A DNA stretch of 64,000 nt from Malurus cyaneus samueli (taxonomy: Eukaryota > Chordata > Aves > Passeriformes > Maluridae). Of the stretch, positions 12,038 to 25,712 are shown one piece after another. Where the stretch lies: positions 39,573,358-39,637,357 of the forward strand of contig CM019218.1 in assembly GCA_009741485.1 (NCBI GenBank), written 5' to 3'. The first letter of the stretch is position 1. Every line of letters starts with the position of its first letter. The notes under the pieces were generated by a model that saw nothing but the letters and a program-made list of their open reading frames with translations, searched no databases and had not been told where the DNA came from. The position numbers and the translations under genes were made by a program.

Positions 12038-12724
12038 GTAAGTATTAAGATTTACCACCTAGAATTATGCTTCCATCTTGTTTCCAAGTGTAGTAGCTTT
12101 GACTTGGCTAATTATCTTAGTTCTAAATTTGTATATAATCATTAGCAAGATCATGAAGCCAGGCAATTCCTGAATAAGTTCATGAAGGAAATTGTGAGTG
12201 ATGGTTTTGACCTTTTTATAGTTGTTTGGCAGATCAAGTGTGTGTAGGATGTAGCAGATTTTTAGCTTGTTGTCTTTCCTGCCCAAGAGAGTTGAACCTG
12301 CATCTCCTACCTCCCACGAGAGGACCATTACAAACAACCTATATGCACCTCTCTTGTTGGAGCTGCTCACTTGCTAAAAAGGAAACCAAGATTAATTGGG
12401 CCCAGGGGAAGCACTAGACTGTAGCTTGGTTTTTCATGGAGAGCTATAAAATTTAACTGCAAAAATCTCATTTGATTACCCTAAATTCTAGAGCCTCGAT
12501 GATGTGTTTGCATTAAATTGTTATTAGGTAAAACACATAAAACTGGGAAGAGGACGAACTCCCAGAGGAGTGAACTCGCTGGCATGAAGATGCTCATCAG
12601 AAGGACAAGCTTTGGTCCAAGCCATCTCAAATAGGAAAAGGAAGTTAAACAGTATTTTACACTTTCTGGGCAATTTTTAAGACAATTTGCTTCAAAATCA
12701 AAATATTGGATCAGTTATCTACTG

Positions 12725-12741
12725 CTACTACTACTACTACT
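12725..12741. repeat. Short (CTA)n microsatellite
   Basis: Five and two-thirds uninterrupted CTA units. Confidence 0.8.
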
Positions 12742-15700
12742 TTATCTTTTGTTTAAGTTGCTTTAGAATCTAATGGATACTCTGAAAATTATGATATTCA
12801 ATCTATGTCTTCTATTTTACTCATCTGTTTTCTCCTTTCAGTACCTCTAACAAATCCTAGTAAAAGTATGCTTCACTCTAAGCACTCTATGATTCTTGTT
12901 TCTTCAACACACAACCTTTGTTTTTCAATTTCAACCCAGTTTTTCTTCATTGTCCATCTATATTTTCTCAGTCACACAGTTTTGTAGAGACAGAAGCTTT
13001 CAAGAGATTCATGGCATGAAAACTTTTAGACTTATTTAATGGCTAGATAAAAATACTATTCAGTCAGAAACATGATCTTATAATAGAAAATGAAAGCCCA
13101 TAGAGTGGGTTATCATCTGAAAAACCTACCAGAGTTGCATGAGTTTTATGTATATAAAACCATTTAAAAAAAGGAAACAGTTGAGGACATCAGCCTTCAA
13201 AATTAGAAATATCTGATATCCCATTAAAATTTGCATTTTTAATTTATACAAGATTTAATGACATTTAAACAGAAAATAAAAAACTCAGTTCCTTGCTTTT
13301 CAGAAATTCCATTTTATCATGCAATTAAGGGAATTCATCGCTCAGAAATTCAAATGATCAAAAGATCAATGTCCTTGAAACCACACTTAGTCCATATTTA
13401 GGGAATTTTCAGAAAAATACCAAGTATCATAACATTATTGTATTGGCAGTTGTTTTTTCTTTTATTTTCTTCTACTCTGATTACAGTATTATGTGTCATA
13501 TTAACATCTGGGTTTTCATTACAAAGCCACCATTTTCTCATTGTACAAAAAGTGAGTCAAATGTGATGTTGTACCAACTATTTCATTATAAAATTATATG
13601 TATCAATATGCATGGGCCTCATACCTTTATAAATTGATCAACAACTGTAGAGTTGCAGTGGAAGGAAGAAAAAAAAAGAAAAGGAAAGCTGTGCTGTCAC
13701 TGAGCAATTGTATTCCAGAGCTGTTTGTCTTACTGCCAACATTCAAAGCAAGTTTTCTTGCAGCCAGTGAAACCTGACATAAGGCACGACACAGCTAAAA
13801 TTCATAGTGATCTAAAAGCACAATTATTTTGAGAAAATTATCCAACACAGAAAAGAAACAAATGAGCTTTTAACAATGTTAACAGTTATAGTCCTTGTCA
13901 TATTGAATGGATATGGAACATAAAGAAGTTTCTTTCTGTGATTCTAGCCAGTTTAGCTCAACAGAATAATGCACAATTTCATTTCACTTTTAATCTCTTT
14001 TATAAATAACTATTTTCTGATCTGATAAATCATAGGAAAGTAAGGTAGTGCAGCTACATCATTATTTGTGAAGAATTCAATTATATATATAATCCTGATT
14101 TCTTGATTTACCATAAAAGTGTAGAGCTTCTGCGAGACCGAAGAGGGCAGCATTTGAAATTAGTGACATTGAACACCTGTATGCATAAAACAGGAAAAAT
14201 GGTCTTTAAAGAATTTTTATTGACAAGGTATCTATGACTGAATAAATCTAGCTTGTCTTTTTTTTTTTTTTAGAGTTGAGTTTCAATGTCATAGCAAATA
14301 AGCCCAAAACAACTATATTCCGGTTAACTGAGAAAATCAGATTACAGGTCACAGAGGTGCTCTAGTCAGAAAAACAAACAACACAGTTAAAAAAAATCCC
14401 ACTTTCCAGACTAAAGGGAAAAATTATCAACTTTCTTCTCAGCATTATTAAATAACATATATCTATTCTTCATCTGCACAGAAATCTGTGCAAATATTTC
14501 TGTGGATTTAGAAATGTCTTTTTTGCATGAGTGGGTATGTCCAATCAATGCTTCATTCAAATTCAGAACTTTTTCCTATATTTTTGCATTTAGGAAGGAT
14601 GTACCTCAATCTATTCTGTGATGATTCGATTAGAATATTTACTAACTTTGAAAAATTGACATTTCAAAGCTTTTAATCTAATCGCTGTAGTTTACTGGGA
14701 GCCAAAGAAAAATATGTACTTCATTATGTTCAGATTGTGATTTGTTTGCCATCATGTTCATAACAATGAAATTCTCCTTATAAATTTTCAAATAACAAAA
14801 AGTAAAATAATTTAAATGAATCTCAGTGTCCTTTAAAAATGGAGACACATAATCTGCCTCCCTTCCAGGTTCTAACTCTGCAACATGATACAATTTGGAA
14901 AGAAAGATCTGATCACTGATTCTTGGCTTCTGTTCTCGCCATTGCCGGCTGCTGCAGAAAGGAGTGTTTTCAGCAGACAAAAATTGACAGAAATACATAA
15001 GCTCTGTTGGCAAGCAAGTTCACACTTGGCCTTTACCAGTTGGTGCATCAAGCTGATAGCTGGCCAAAAATACATTACAACAAAATAAAAATGAGCTGAT
15101 CTTAAAAAGATGAGAAAAGTCCATCACACAGGCCCCCCCACCACACATAGGTATGCACAAGAGATAAGGAGGTTTAAACTCAGAAGAGGAAGTCAGACAG
15201 AAAGGGAATAAAAGCAGCATGAAAATCAGTAATATTCTTACTCTTATCTTTGCACTCACCATCGTTGTTTCTTCCACTCCAGTCAGAAACAGCTTTCCTC
15301 AGTTATTACCAAGCTCATTTGATCCCCTCCAAGGACCTTGTTTTCTACGTGGCCTCAGGCATTATGAGTTTTTCTTTGTTGATTTTCCCTGGAATGTTAT
15401 ATGAAGCTACTGGGAGCTGCAGAAGATATATTAATCACAGCTGTTTCCTTATGGCCTGTAGAATGAATACTTTTTTGTTTGTTTATTTGTTGATTTGAGG
15501 CAAACCATTTATTCTGAAGCTTCAGGGAAAAAAAAATGGCAGATCATGTTCAGCAACATTAGTATTATTGCACAATTATTTCAGAAGTACTAATTATTTC
15601 ATTATGTAGGAAAATGGTTTCTTGACTTCTAGTCCTAACTCTTACCAGAGATGCCCAAAATCTGGAATTTAGCAGAAAGCACAATTTGTTTGCCCTTGTG

Positions 15701-18700
15701 ATACCTAAAATTTTATTAAAATAATTTTACCTGCATTTTTAGGCTATTTTAAAATTAGAATAATTTATTGCTTTTGTTGAAAACATGTTTGAGGTACCTA
15801 GATACACATTTTAAAACTTTATAGAAATTGGTAAGTATTCAATAAGTGTGACCAAACTTTCAAAAGAATTCAAATGCTGATGTCAAGCCATTCTAAATGT
15901 GCTTCAACTCACCTATTTTATAATCAGTTAATACACCATTATATATTATCTATTAATACACTATTATACAAGTCTGCCAAGCAGTACTAATGGATTCCAA
16001 AGTCAATTAGCAAGTAAAAGAGGCAATAGAATGTCCATAACAAGTGCACTGGTTATTCAGCACTTGGGTTAACGTAGGAGGATGAATTTTCATTTATTAT
16101 CAAAACAGCACTCCTAAATGTTCTGAAACGTTGAATGATCTCAAAGGCCATGTTCTTAATATTTTGCTGGAAGAAGAGGATGTTAAAGAACCGAAAAGAG
16201 TTCAAAGCAAGCGAATCAGACTTTGCACAATTAGGCTGCAATTCTAGAAATGGTGATGAGAATTAATCTGACTTTAGAAGCTGATAATTTGTCATATTCA
16301 CAGTAAACATCTCACATAGCAAAGGACTAAGTTGAACAAACATGGACTTTAATTATTGATGACTGATATTGGGCATGTATAGCAATTGGATTTATTGGGC
16401 TTCACACTTTAAAAAGACTGGGTTTAGCACCAAGAAAAATAGTGAAATGATAAGAGACATGCGTAAAACATTTTAAAGAAAGAGGAAATTACTTTTTTTC
16501 TAATCTCACATCATACTTCAGTGGTAGATTCAGTAGAGATGATGAAATCAAATGATAAACAACATCCAACATGAAAAAAATCTTGGTTTTATCAGAAAGT
16601 GTAAAATAAAAAATATTGGTCTTTGTATTTGGAGAGATAGAAGTTAATACTGAAATTAGGCTTCAGGATTTAATTGCTTTCAAAATATTTTTTTAATCAT
16701 TGTTCTGTAAACGCAGCAGGTCTAGTCATCATAAAGTAGTTCAGTTGTGTATGAGATGTCAAATATTTGGCTAAGTCAATTTTTTTGTTATCTATTCTAT
16801 CTGAATGGTTTAAGAGGGAGTCACCAGCATTTTTTTTTCTGCACACTGAGCCTTTGTGAATTCTGCACTGGTAACAAGAGGTATTGAATATGCTGTGACT
16901 ATTGGAGACAGTCACACTTAAATCACCAACCATACCAGAGATGGATAAAGTACTTTCTAGAGAATCACGAGAAAGATTCTGGGATTTTCAAAGCACTTTT
17001 TTCTTCAGGTGAAAACCAAACAAAAATAGGCATTAGAATGATAATTAAAGAAATTAAAATCACTTGTAGACTCAATAGGAAAATCAGTATCTCTAACACT
17101 GAAAAGCTACTTACCCACATGTAACTCCAAAACAGCTGTAGGTTATGATATATTTAGCTTTTCAGAAGAAAACAGAAAAGCTCAAAGCTTTTCACAGTGT
17201 AAAAGAATGATAGATATCTGAAAAGTCGTTGTATAAATGACAGCTGTTTACTTTGGCTCCCTTTATTATTAATGATAGTGAATGGGTAGTTCATGAGGAT
17301 AGCTCATTCCAAGTATTTAAGATCAGTAGAGATCTCTCTGACCATGGAACAGGTATAAAAATTTAGGTCTTTTTTTTAACAATACACTATTAAATCTGCA
17401 AATATTCAAGGGATTAATTATGCTTTGTAGCACACATGAAAACATGAACAAGAAAAGTGAATTCCTACCCTAACATCTGAAAATTGACTAATGCAATTGC
17501 TTTTTCAGAAAGAAAAGAAATATGATCATATTAGTGAATGTTATTAATTTGTCCCCAGGTGTATGATGGTTCAGAAGTAGTATAATTAAAAATAGAAATG
17601 ATGATCTGAAAAAGCAAAAAATAAGATGTTAATCTGATCTGTATGATAATTCAGCATCAACACTGTACTAGCAGGTTGGCACAATGCTGCCCTCTTCCTC
17701 ACATTGTTATTGCTTTACGTCATTTACACCTTTTAAAAGTGAAAGAAATAGAAGAAATGAGATTTGAAACCACATCATCAAGCACCAGACTTGTAAGAAG
17801 GTGATGTACCTCTGCCATATATGGATGCAGTTAGAGAAATATTTTGGTTTAGGTAATCCAGTAACTAGTGTGTCAGAAGAAGAATTTACAAAGATAAGGT
17901 TTAGAGAAGAAATAGGCATAGACCTTATGTCATACACATAAGACTATGGAAGAGCATATGCAAGGTGTTGTAGGTTTTGCTTTAAATACTTGAAAGGTAA
18001 GATAAAAGCACCTTGGATCTGTTAGAAAAATTTCACCCTCAGAGAACATCAAAAAAGCTGCAAATGAAACACTGCCTTGGGCAACGTCATATTTAATTTT
18101 TATGAGGCATGAATGTATTTCCACATTCCTATTTTTAAGCCACGTTGTGATTTCTTGGCATTTCTATTACACAGAGGTTTGGAGAATTAGGCTGAAAAAC
18201 TGCTGTACATGCAAATAGCAGTGTCTGCCTGTGGTGCACCCCTCATAACTTCACCAAACCTGTGCTGACCTCCAAACTCTCCTCCTTCAGTGCTGAAAGA
18301 CTGTTCCCAGCTCAAAAACACACTCAGGAGTGTGTTTGCCACAGGTGCAACTCTACCAGTCACTGGACTCTGAGTGCGAGCTCTAAACCTTACCAGAGGG
18401 AGTTGAATTTGATAACACACAGATTGATTGTAGCAATAACTCTATTGATCAACTCCAGTCCTTGAAACCTCTGAGCAGCCTGAGGAACAGTTGTACTTGT
18501 GATTCAAGGAAAAATGAAAATACCCAAAAGGTCAAATAGAAAAGGAGATTACCTGTCAGTCAGTAATTTCCAGCAGCATGAGAGATGTGAATGTGACACC
18601 AAGATGAGGAGACTCAGAAGATATCCAGCCATTAACATCTTTCTTTACAAAAACTGCAGACATTTTTACCATTTCTGTTGTTTGAGTGGAATAGAAACCA

Positions 18701-21662
18701 GTGAAAATGTCTACCTAGCAAATCAAATTCTCAGTTTGCAGTATATGAGAATCAAGCACATTAAATAAATAGCTCGGAGTATTCAGACAAATTATTTTAA
18801 CTTAATATACATTCTGTAAGAACCAGAAGAAAGAATAAATACTTTCTAAATGCCAGAATTTTAGATGTCTCTATAAAATTTGATGTGTTTGAAGCCATAT
18901 CCTAGGAAACCACACACTAAACATCCCTGGTTACATTTTCTGATTGGGATATATCATTGGGATAAATGAATTCTGATTGTCAAAGTGAAAAAGGAGAAGA
19001 TTACAAAATTATCTTCTCGATATTTACACATTTATCAATATTCAAGAAAGAATACTATTAAATTTGCTGTTGAAGACAGCAAGAAGGCAGCAAGGGGGCA
19101 CAGCTTGTAGTAGTTAAACTTGAGGCAAGAATCAAAACATTAACAAAATTAATCACAGCATCAAGAAACATGAAGAAAATAACTGCCCACTTATTCACTG
19201 AAAGATGATATAAAGCTTTGGAATGCCTTATATATAAGAATATCTTCTATCTATAGTATTGATAGATTTTGGGAAGATTTGCTTTATTATGTTAAACTTC
19301 TAATAGTTATGGTTATCTGCATGTTATTGAAAAAGCAGGAAAATGTAGAACATTTTTCTTCTTAAGTAGCATGTCTTTCTCAGAGTCGCATGGCACATCA
19401 AAAATGTCAGCTCCATTTATTGCAAATAATTAAAGCAAACCTGAAACAGATTGCACCCAAGCACTTGCCTTGTGGATGCCAGGTCTTTATCACCAAACAT
19501 TTAATTCTTACAAATCTATTCCTGGTTGACCATGCTACCTGCTGATTGGATTTTTAAATATATGGAGTTGGTTATTGTGAGAAATATATTAACAGATTCT
19601 ATGGCTTCCATCAATGTCACACTGAAGCTCCAGGTGCCAGGTTTGGCTGAAGAAGTTAAAACAGAAGGTTTCAGGGAGGATGTCTGAGAAATATATGAGA
19701 ACACTTCTTTATTGAGAGTGTTAGCAAGGGTCATTATCTAAATTAGAGAACATTGGCTCTCAGAGCCTTTCTGCAGATTCTCTTGGAAAGCTAAGCATAA
19801 TGAAATAGACTAATACATGAAATCCATGACACATTCATATTTAAGGTTGTATAACAGGAAAAAAAAAAAAAAAGCATATCAACCTGGCCAATGGTAGATT
19901 TTCTGTGATAAACAATGATTTGGAAAAGGACTCACAGATAATGATAAATAAACTCTGAGTGCTATGCTAATAAGAAATGGTATCCTTGAATAAGCAAAAG
20001 GAGAACACTGAGTAAGATTAAGGGGAACGTATAATCTCTCATTTGACATTTGTTGACTAGGACTGTAACAATATTGTTAATAAATCAGACTGAACATTGA
20101 TAAGGTGAAGAGAACTTTACAATAAAAAAAATCTCAAGGAGCTACTGCAGCATCCTAAAAAGAACATAAATTTGGAAATGAAAAGTAAGAGAGGTACTTT
20201 GATCTGGTACCACGATCTGGTAGCTATCAACCAGGTTGTTTTTGTTCAATCACTTAATGTAGATTGATTTGTACAGACTAAATCAAAATGCCCCTTGTTT
20301 AAAGTACAAATTAAGTATTAGAAAAGTTGTCTCTTGTTATACTGATTTTTTTGTAATTGTGTGTTTTTTATTTGATACTGCTTTCTAAAAGAAAGTCCAG
20401 TTCAAACAGGAATCCATTCAGATTCATCAAAAGATGAATAAAAAGTAAAAAATAACAAAAAAGCACATTACTTTGCATAGACCACATCTCCATTATTAAA
20501 GGATTTTAAAATTAAACAAGTTCTAAAGTGATGCATATTTTTATTTATATCTGGTTACAAAGTTCAGTGGCACAAATATAATATGAACCAAGTTGATTTT
20601 TTTCCCCACTATCTTTTACAGGTCCTTTTTTGAAGCAGAAAAAATTGCTCTCAGAAAAATAAGCTTTTCTTTTATTCTACTGCCTCCAGACACTCTAGAA
20701 CACATTCATTTATCACTATTGTTCTCCAGCCTTGTCTATCCTCTCTCTTCAGGACTCTAGGCCTATTCAGAATGAGATCAGGTCCTGTGAGCACCACAGA
20801 TTTTCACAGCACACATGCACAACTTTAAAGTTATCAAAACCCCACATATTTCCACCTTTCTGACTCTTTATACAATATTGACAAAGCTTTACTCCTATAA
20901 TAATGGGTACAGTATAGATCCTGACTGGAAGACTCTTGCAGGTTTAAGAGCTGGTGATCCCCATAAAATTTAACCTGAGCAAGGACAGGTCTGTGCTGGG
21001 CTGCAGAAATGATTTGGCTGCAGAAGAGCCTCAGTCAGCTCTCTGTAAGAGGAGGCAGCTCCCAGCTGGCTCCAGCCATGGCCTTACCTTTATTTTGAAG
21101 GGCAGCAAGACGTTCTCATAAGAGCATGATTTAGGAATAGATTTCTTGTAAGGGAGTTGTATAATAGCTCAAGTAACCACAAGGGACAGCTTTTCTCCAT
21201 GGACAGCATGCACTTGTACAGCACACCATGGGCAAATCCATACAGGATTGCTGAACAAATGAGAGATGCTTGTCATTTGGAGCAGTGCAACATTTGCTCA
21301 CTATCTATATTCTTCTTCTATTTTTATTTTTAACTAAAGGAGACATTTTATTAAAGCATTTATTGCCAGGTCTCCTGTATTGAAATCTGTGCCAGCAGCG
21401 CCTCTGCCTCCCTGCTACAGCACAGAAAAGCATTGTTGAAATGGGAAGTGTGGGTTATAGGCCTCTCCTCAAAGTGAGAATTACCAAAAGGGAATCTAAT
21501 GGGTGAAAGGAATGAATGAAAAGATCTTTTGTATGTCTTATTTTTCACTTGAAAGCTTTTGATGTTGAACATGTACACAGTGCATGCAGAGCAGCTGATT
21601 CTGAGCGGGGTCAGGAAATTATTTTGTATTTTACATTATTAAAATGTTACATTGCTGTACCC

Positions 21663-21710
21663 CACCCTCCCACAACAAAAACCAAAACAAACAAAAAACA
21701 ACAAGCAAAA
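21663..21710. repeat. A/C-rich low-complexity tract bordering the inverted repeat
   Basis: Poly-purine-free mix of C runs followed by CAAAA-type units. It stops exactly where the left arm begins; the outer edge of the right arm has no such tract. Confidence 0.7.
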
Positions 21711-22034
21711 ATTTTTGAAATAATGTACCAGAATCTTTTGTTAAACATAGTATTTTGTTGAGGAAACATAATGAACTTGGATCCAGAACCACAAAGAATA
21801 TTTAATTTATGGAGGCATTGAACTGGAACTTAAGAGTTTTGGGCTTTAATTTTCAGCTTCTTGAGGTAATTTTTGTTTTCTTCTGTACTAAAACCATTAG
21901 TTATAATCTTCAATACAGACAGTGCTTAAGAAGGCATTGAGCTATTTTCTACTTTATATTCTAGCTCCGAAGGATCTTATATTTTTGATGTGGCTGATTC
22001 CCACGTTCTAATAATTTAATTTAGTTACAAACAT
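21711..22034 (+). repeat. Left arm of a 324-bp inverted repeat
   Basis: This segment is the reverse complement of 22903-23226. Aligned base by base the arms are both 324 bp, with 8 mismatches and no gaps (about 97.5% identity). Agreement ends sharply at both ends: inside the loop at ACAAACAT, outside at ATTTTTGAAA. The arm is unique-looking AT-rich DNA with no domain and no recognised transposon ends. Because of the high identity, the duplication is young or kept alike by gene conversion. Confidence 0.95.
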
Positions 22035-22902
22035 ACATATTTTATCATACTACTATATACTCATTATACCTAGAAAGACTATAAAGCATGCAAATTAAGC
22101 CCATCACTTTTAAACAGGAATAGAAATATATTGGTACACAATACCACAAGCTTACAAAACAAAGAAACAGAAATACATCTGGTATTCACTAAGCCTGTTG
22201 GCATGTGCCAGTGAATTTGCAATCAGGCATGGAAACAGCCAGGCTCATGGAGCCTACATTTTTAGAAGTATAGCAGTTGTCCTATAAATTATTCTGCATC
22301 TAGGTCTACATAAATAGCAGAGACAGATGCACAACGCTAGTGCCAGTTCTCAAAATATTATCCAGTCAGCAAGATACTGCAATAAATAGGTTAATCATTC
22401 TTAATATCCTTGATATTCATCATAGGAACATTAATCAAGATGCATTAATTTGGAGTTAATGTGACTTCAGTATGGATTGCCAGTGGTATTTACTTGTAAA
22501 TTAAGTTTTGAGGACAGATTCAATCTCTTTCACTCTCAAAACCAACCTTGCTTTCTACACTACCTCAAAAGAACTATAGACTTCCATGCTAGTGTTGATA
22601 CTGATGTCTGGTTCTTTTCCTCCTTATCTATTTTCATTTTCATTGATATCTGCCATTATCCAGTGCTTCTTCTTTGAGTTTTGTTCCCAACTAAAAATTC
22701 TGGTAAAAAGATAATTTGACTAATACCACATGAAAAGTCACATGACTGAATTTTTCCTGGGGAGTTTTTTTTTTTCAGTCTCAAGTACTATCAGATAAAT
22801 AGAGCTCCTAATACATGATCTGGAAGTAACTAGAAAAACTCCTTCATTTGAACTGACAGTTATCTAAAAATGTGAAATACAAGTTCCTGAGTTTCATTAG
22901 TC
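22035..22902. other. 868-bp spacer between inverted arms
   Basis: AT-rich DNA with no open frame resembling a transposase and no internal symmetry. A 66-codon frame at 22477-22677 has no recognised domain. The spacer would form the loop of any hairpin made by the arms. Confidence 0.7.
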
Positions 22903-23226
22903 ATGTTTGTAACTAAATTAAATTATTAGAACGTGGGAATCAGCCACATCAAAAATATAAGTTCCTTCAGAGCAAGAATATAAAGTAGAAAATAGCTCAA
23001 TGCCTTCTTAAGCACTGTCTGTATTGAAGATTATAACTAATGGTTTTAGTACAGAAGAAAACAAAAATTACCTCAAGAAGCTGAAAATTAAAGCCCAAAA
23101 CTCTTAAGTTCCAATTCAATGCCTCCATAAATTAAATATTCTTTGTGGTTCTGGATCCAAGTTCATTATATTTCCTCAACAAAATACTATATTTAACAAA
23201 AGATTCTGATACGTTATTTCAAAAAT
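22903..23226 (-). repeat. Right arm of the 324-bp inverted repeat
   Basis: Reverse complement of 21711-22034. Six of the eight differences are transitions. In a minus-strand RNA, five of the eight mismatched positions would become G-U wobble pairs, leaving three true mismatches in a 324-bp stem. No short direct repeat flanking the whole 1516-bp unit is evident, which argues against a simple DNA transposon with long terminal inverted repeats. Confidence 0.95.
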
Positions 23227-23340
23227 CATTTATAGTTGGAACATTTCAGAATCCTGCCACAGTGAGTCTTTTTCAGAGGTTTCCAAATCTCACTCACAAT
23301 GATCTTGTTTTAGCAGCAGACATCAGATGTTACCATATAT

Positions 23341-23403
23341 TCATAAATATGTATTTATGTATGTGCATGTGTGAAGCTGTGTGCATGTGTACATGTATGT
23401 GCT
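23341..23403. repeat. Imperfect TG/CATG-rich tract
   Basis: Alternating ATGTATTT, GTGCATGTGTG and ACATGTATGTG units; a decayed purine-pyrimidine alternating microsatellite just outside the right inverted arm. Confidence 0.7.
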
Positions 23404-24526
23404 CCAGCTGTACCCCAGATGGTAACACATCCCAGAGCAGATACAAAACATTATTAATTGCCCTTAAAGAAGAAAAAATTATTATAGTAAAATATTAAAT
23501 GCATTTTATCTAATAAAAATGTAGTAAAAAACTTCAAAATGAAGCTGAGGGGTCACTCACAAAGACTGTTTATGTCATATACCTGTAAAACAAATACTGA
23601 TTTTTAGTGTCCTCATTGTCTTCCTCTAAAGCCAGTTAAACATTAAGTAATTTAAATAAAAATTTGTATTAAATTCTAAATGAATAAAGGTGGAATTAAA
23701 GAAAAAGTTGCTCTAGTCAATTTTCTCTCTTGGAATATTAAAATTCTTTTGATTTCTGTCAAGTTGTTGCCTAGAGGGAATATTAAACCTCATTAATGGT
23801 AGAATTGAAAATAAAGAACAAAAAAGGTACAATAACATCTTGTAGCATTCACACTATTTTCTTGTCTGCTGAATATATTATTCTCTTTCTTCATTTGTTT
23901 TTGTTAACTCACAAAACCATAGAACCAATAACTGAAAAGGAAGCAGGGTAGAGACATCTTAGGAGCAAAATGAAATCTGAAAATTACCATCACCTTTGGG
24001 CTGCAACATTTTATTGAATTCCACAGTCACAGAGGCCTGCCCAGATTTGCTTTGCAGTTCTAACCAAAGACAGAAGCCAAGACTGCAGTCCCCAGGAAGC
24101 AAAAATACGTTGAAGAAGCACATGGGAGCCCAATGAGATTAGAAGAGTGGAAAATAAAAAGCAGAGAATGAATTTTCCAAGAATTACCTGCAATTGTATG
24201 CAGAATATATCAATATGAATATATTGTATGAACAACTAGAAAACATTCAGTGAGTTCTCAGGGAGCTCTGTTGAGTGTTCAGTAATTTCTTAACTCTCAG
24301 ATGGGTGTAACCAAAGATATCTCATGTGGCATAGTCAGGTCAGTTGATCTATCAAACAGCACATTCAAATTACTACAGCAAAGTTCTACACATCTGTTAA
24401 GGTACTACAGAAAGCAGAGTACCATTAAACATCCTAATGAATACTAACAGACACTTTTTTGATATTTTAATATTAGATGTTATGAAATGTATTCATGAGC
24501 TAAAGGAAATCTTGCTATCATGTTAG

Positions 24527-24659
24527 TTTGTTTTTTTTTTTTAATGGTTCTTTTTTTAATTTTTTTTATTTAAGTCTAAAAGGAAAGGAAAACAACAAAA
24601 AACCCCAACCATCACCTTTTCAGTAATCAACCAGTGATTTTTTTTTTTTTTTTTTTTTT
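24527..24659. repeat. T-rich tracts around an A/C-rich core, ending in T22
   Basis: T-rich segments at 24527-24575, then a purine and A/C-rich piece, then an uninterrupted T22 at 24638-24659. Low-complexity DNA. Confidence 0.8.
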
Positions 24660-25268
24660 CTATTTGTACTCTAGATGCAAGAACCATTGATTACTTATCA
24701 AAAGAACAGGCTAATTTGTTGAGGAATGTGAGGAAAATCATTAAAGGGCTTGAAGTATTAGGAAAGTCCCCTTGAAAAGTACCATTTAAAAACAGAGCAA
24801 TTCAACTGAGAGTTTATGGATTTTCAGTTTATCTGGTAGCTTGAGCAATAGCCTTTGGAAAGTCACTGCTATCACATGGGACATGATTTAATTTTAGAAA
24901 ACTGCAAGGAATATGTGCTGCTCATTTAATGTTACCCTTACATTTGCCTTCTAGATTTTCACCTGCTCTTTTTATTTCTTGAGCCCTGGTTTATGATGTC
25001 TCATAAGGTCTTCATTAATAATCTACAGGGAATTACAGAACATAACTACTGTTAAGAGATGTCTAGAGAATAAACACTTCAAAATTTAGTGGTTAAAAAT
25101 ACGAATTGAATTACTACTCATCACACAGATCAAAAGCTAAGAAATGTCATAGTCTTGTCATCTAACTTTTACTAAAGCTGCTTTCAGCAACGTTTTATTA
25201 TACACATCTATACTCCACATATAATCAGAACCAAATTTAATTCTTATTCAATTTTAGGACTATTTCTT

Positions 25269-25392
25269 AAAAAAAAAAAAAAACCAAACCAAAAGCTAAC
25301 AAACAAAAGAACAACAAACATTCCCAAAAACACCAAAACCCTCCACTTAAAATGAAACAAAAAAAACCCTAAAACTAAAATGAAAATAAACC
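25269..25392. repeat. A/C-rich low-complexity tract
   Basis: Starts with a run of 13-15 A and continues as CAAA, CCAAA and CAAAAC units with few T or G for about 120 bp. Confidence 0.75.
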
Positions 25393-25640
25393 ACCATGAC
25401 TGATGCTTTTTAATTTATATGTCTGTATTTGCACATATTTCTTAAAAAGGAAATACATAGCTCTGGCTTAGCAGAAGGACCTGTGGCAAGTAATCAGAAG
25501 GATGAATTTACACTGTGAAATGAGCAAAAAAGATTGGTGTTTGCAATGTCACATATTTAAAGGAGAGGCTGAATCTTGATCCCTTTGACTGTCAAGAATC
25601 ACTAGGTCTTTTGCTTAATAGTACCTAACTTCACTTTCTT

Positions 25641-25712
25641 TTGGCCTCAAGAGAGAGAGAAAAAAAAATAAAAAAAAAAAAAAAAAGAGGGAGAGAAGAA
25701 ATAAGAAAAATA
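25641..25712. repeat. Purine tract, GA repeat and poly-A
   Basis: (GA)n followed by A-runs and GAGGGAGAGAAGAAA, almost free of pyrimidines for about 70 bases. Confidence 0.8.

Larger units (their letters stand above)
12038..21710. other. Long AT-rich stretch, no gene recognised
   Basis: Ten kilobases without a supported gene. Notable items: (CTA)n at 12725-12741, A15 at 19859-19873, a perfect 10-bp hairpin at 18316-18337 inside a slightly GC-richer segment (18180-18480), and another GC-richer segment at 20930-21110. The many open frames of 60-110 codons lie on both strands, often overlap, and show no domain. An A/C-rich low-complexity tract at 21663-21710 ends directly at the left arm of the inverted repeat. 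Confidence 0.55.

Noticed and set aside
21711..23226. Inverted repeat as a classic DNA transposon
   Set aside because: No target-site duplication, no recognisable terminal motif, and no transposase frame in the loop; kept as an unexplained inverted duplication.
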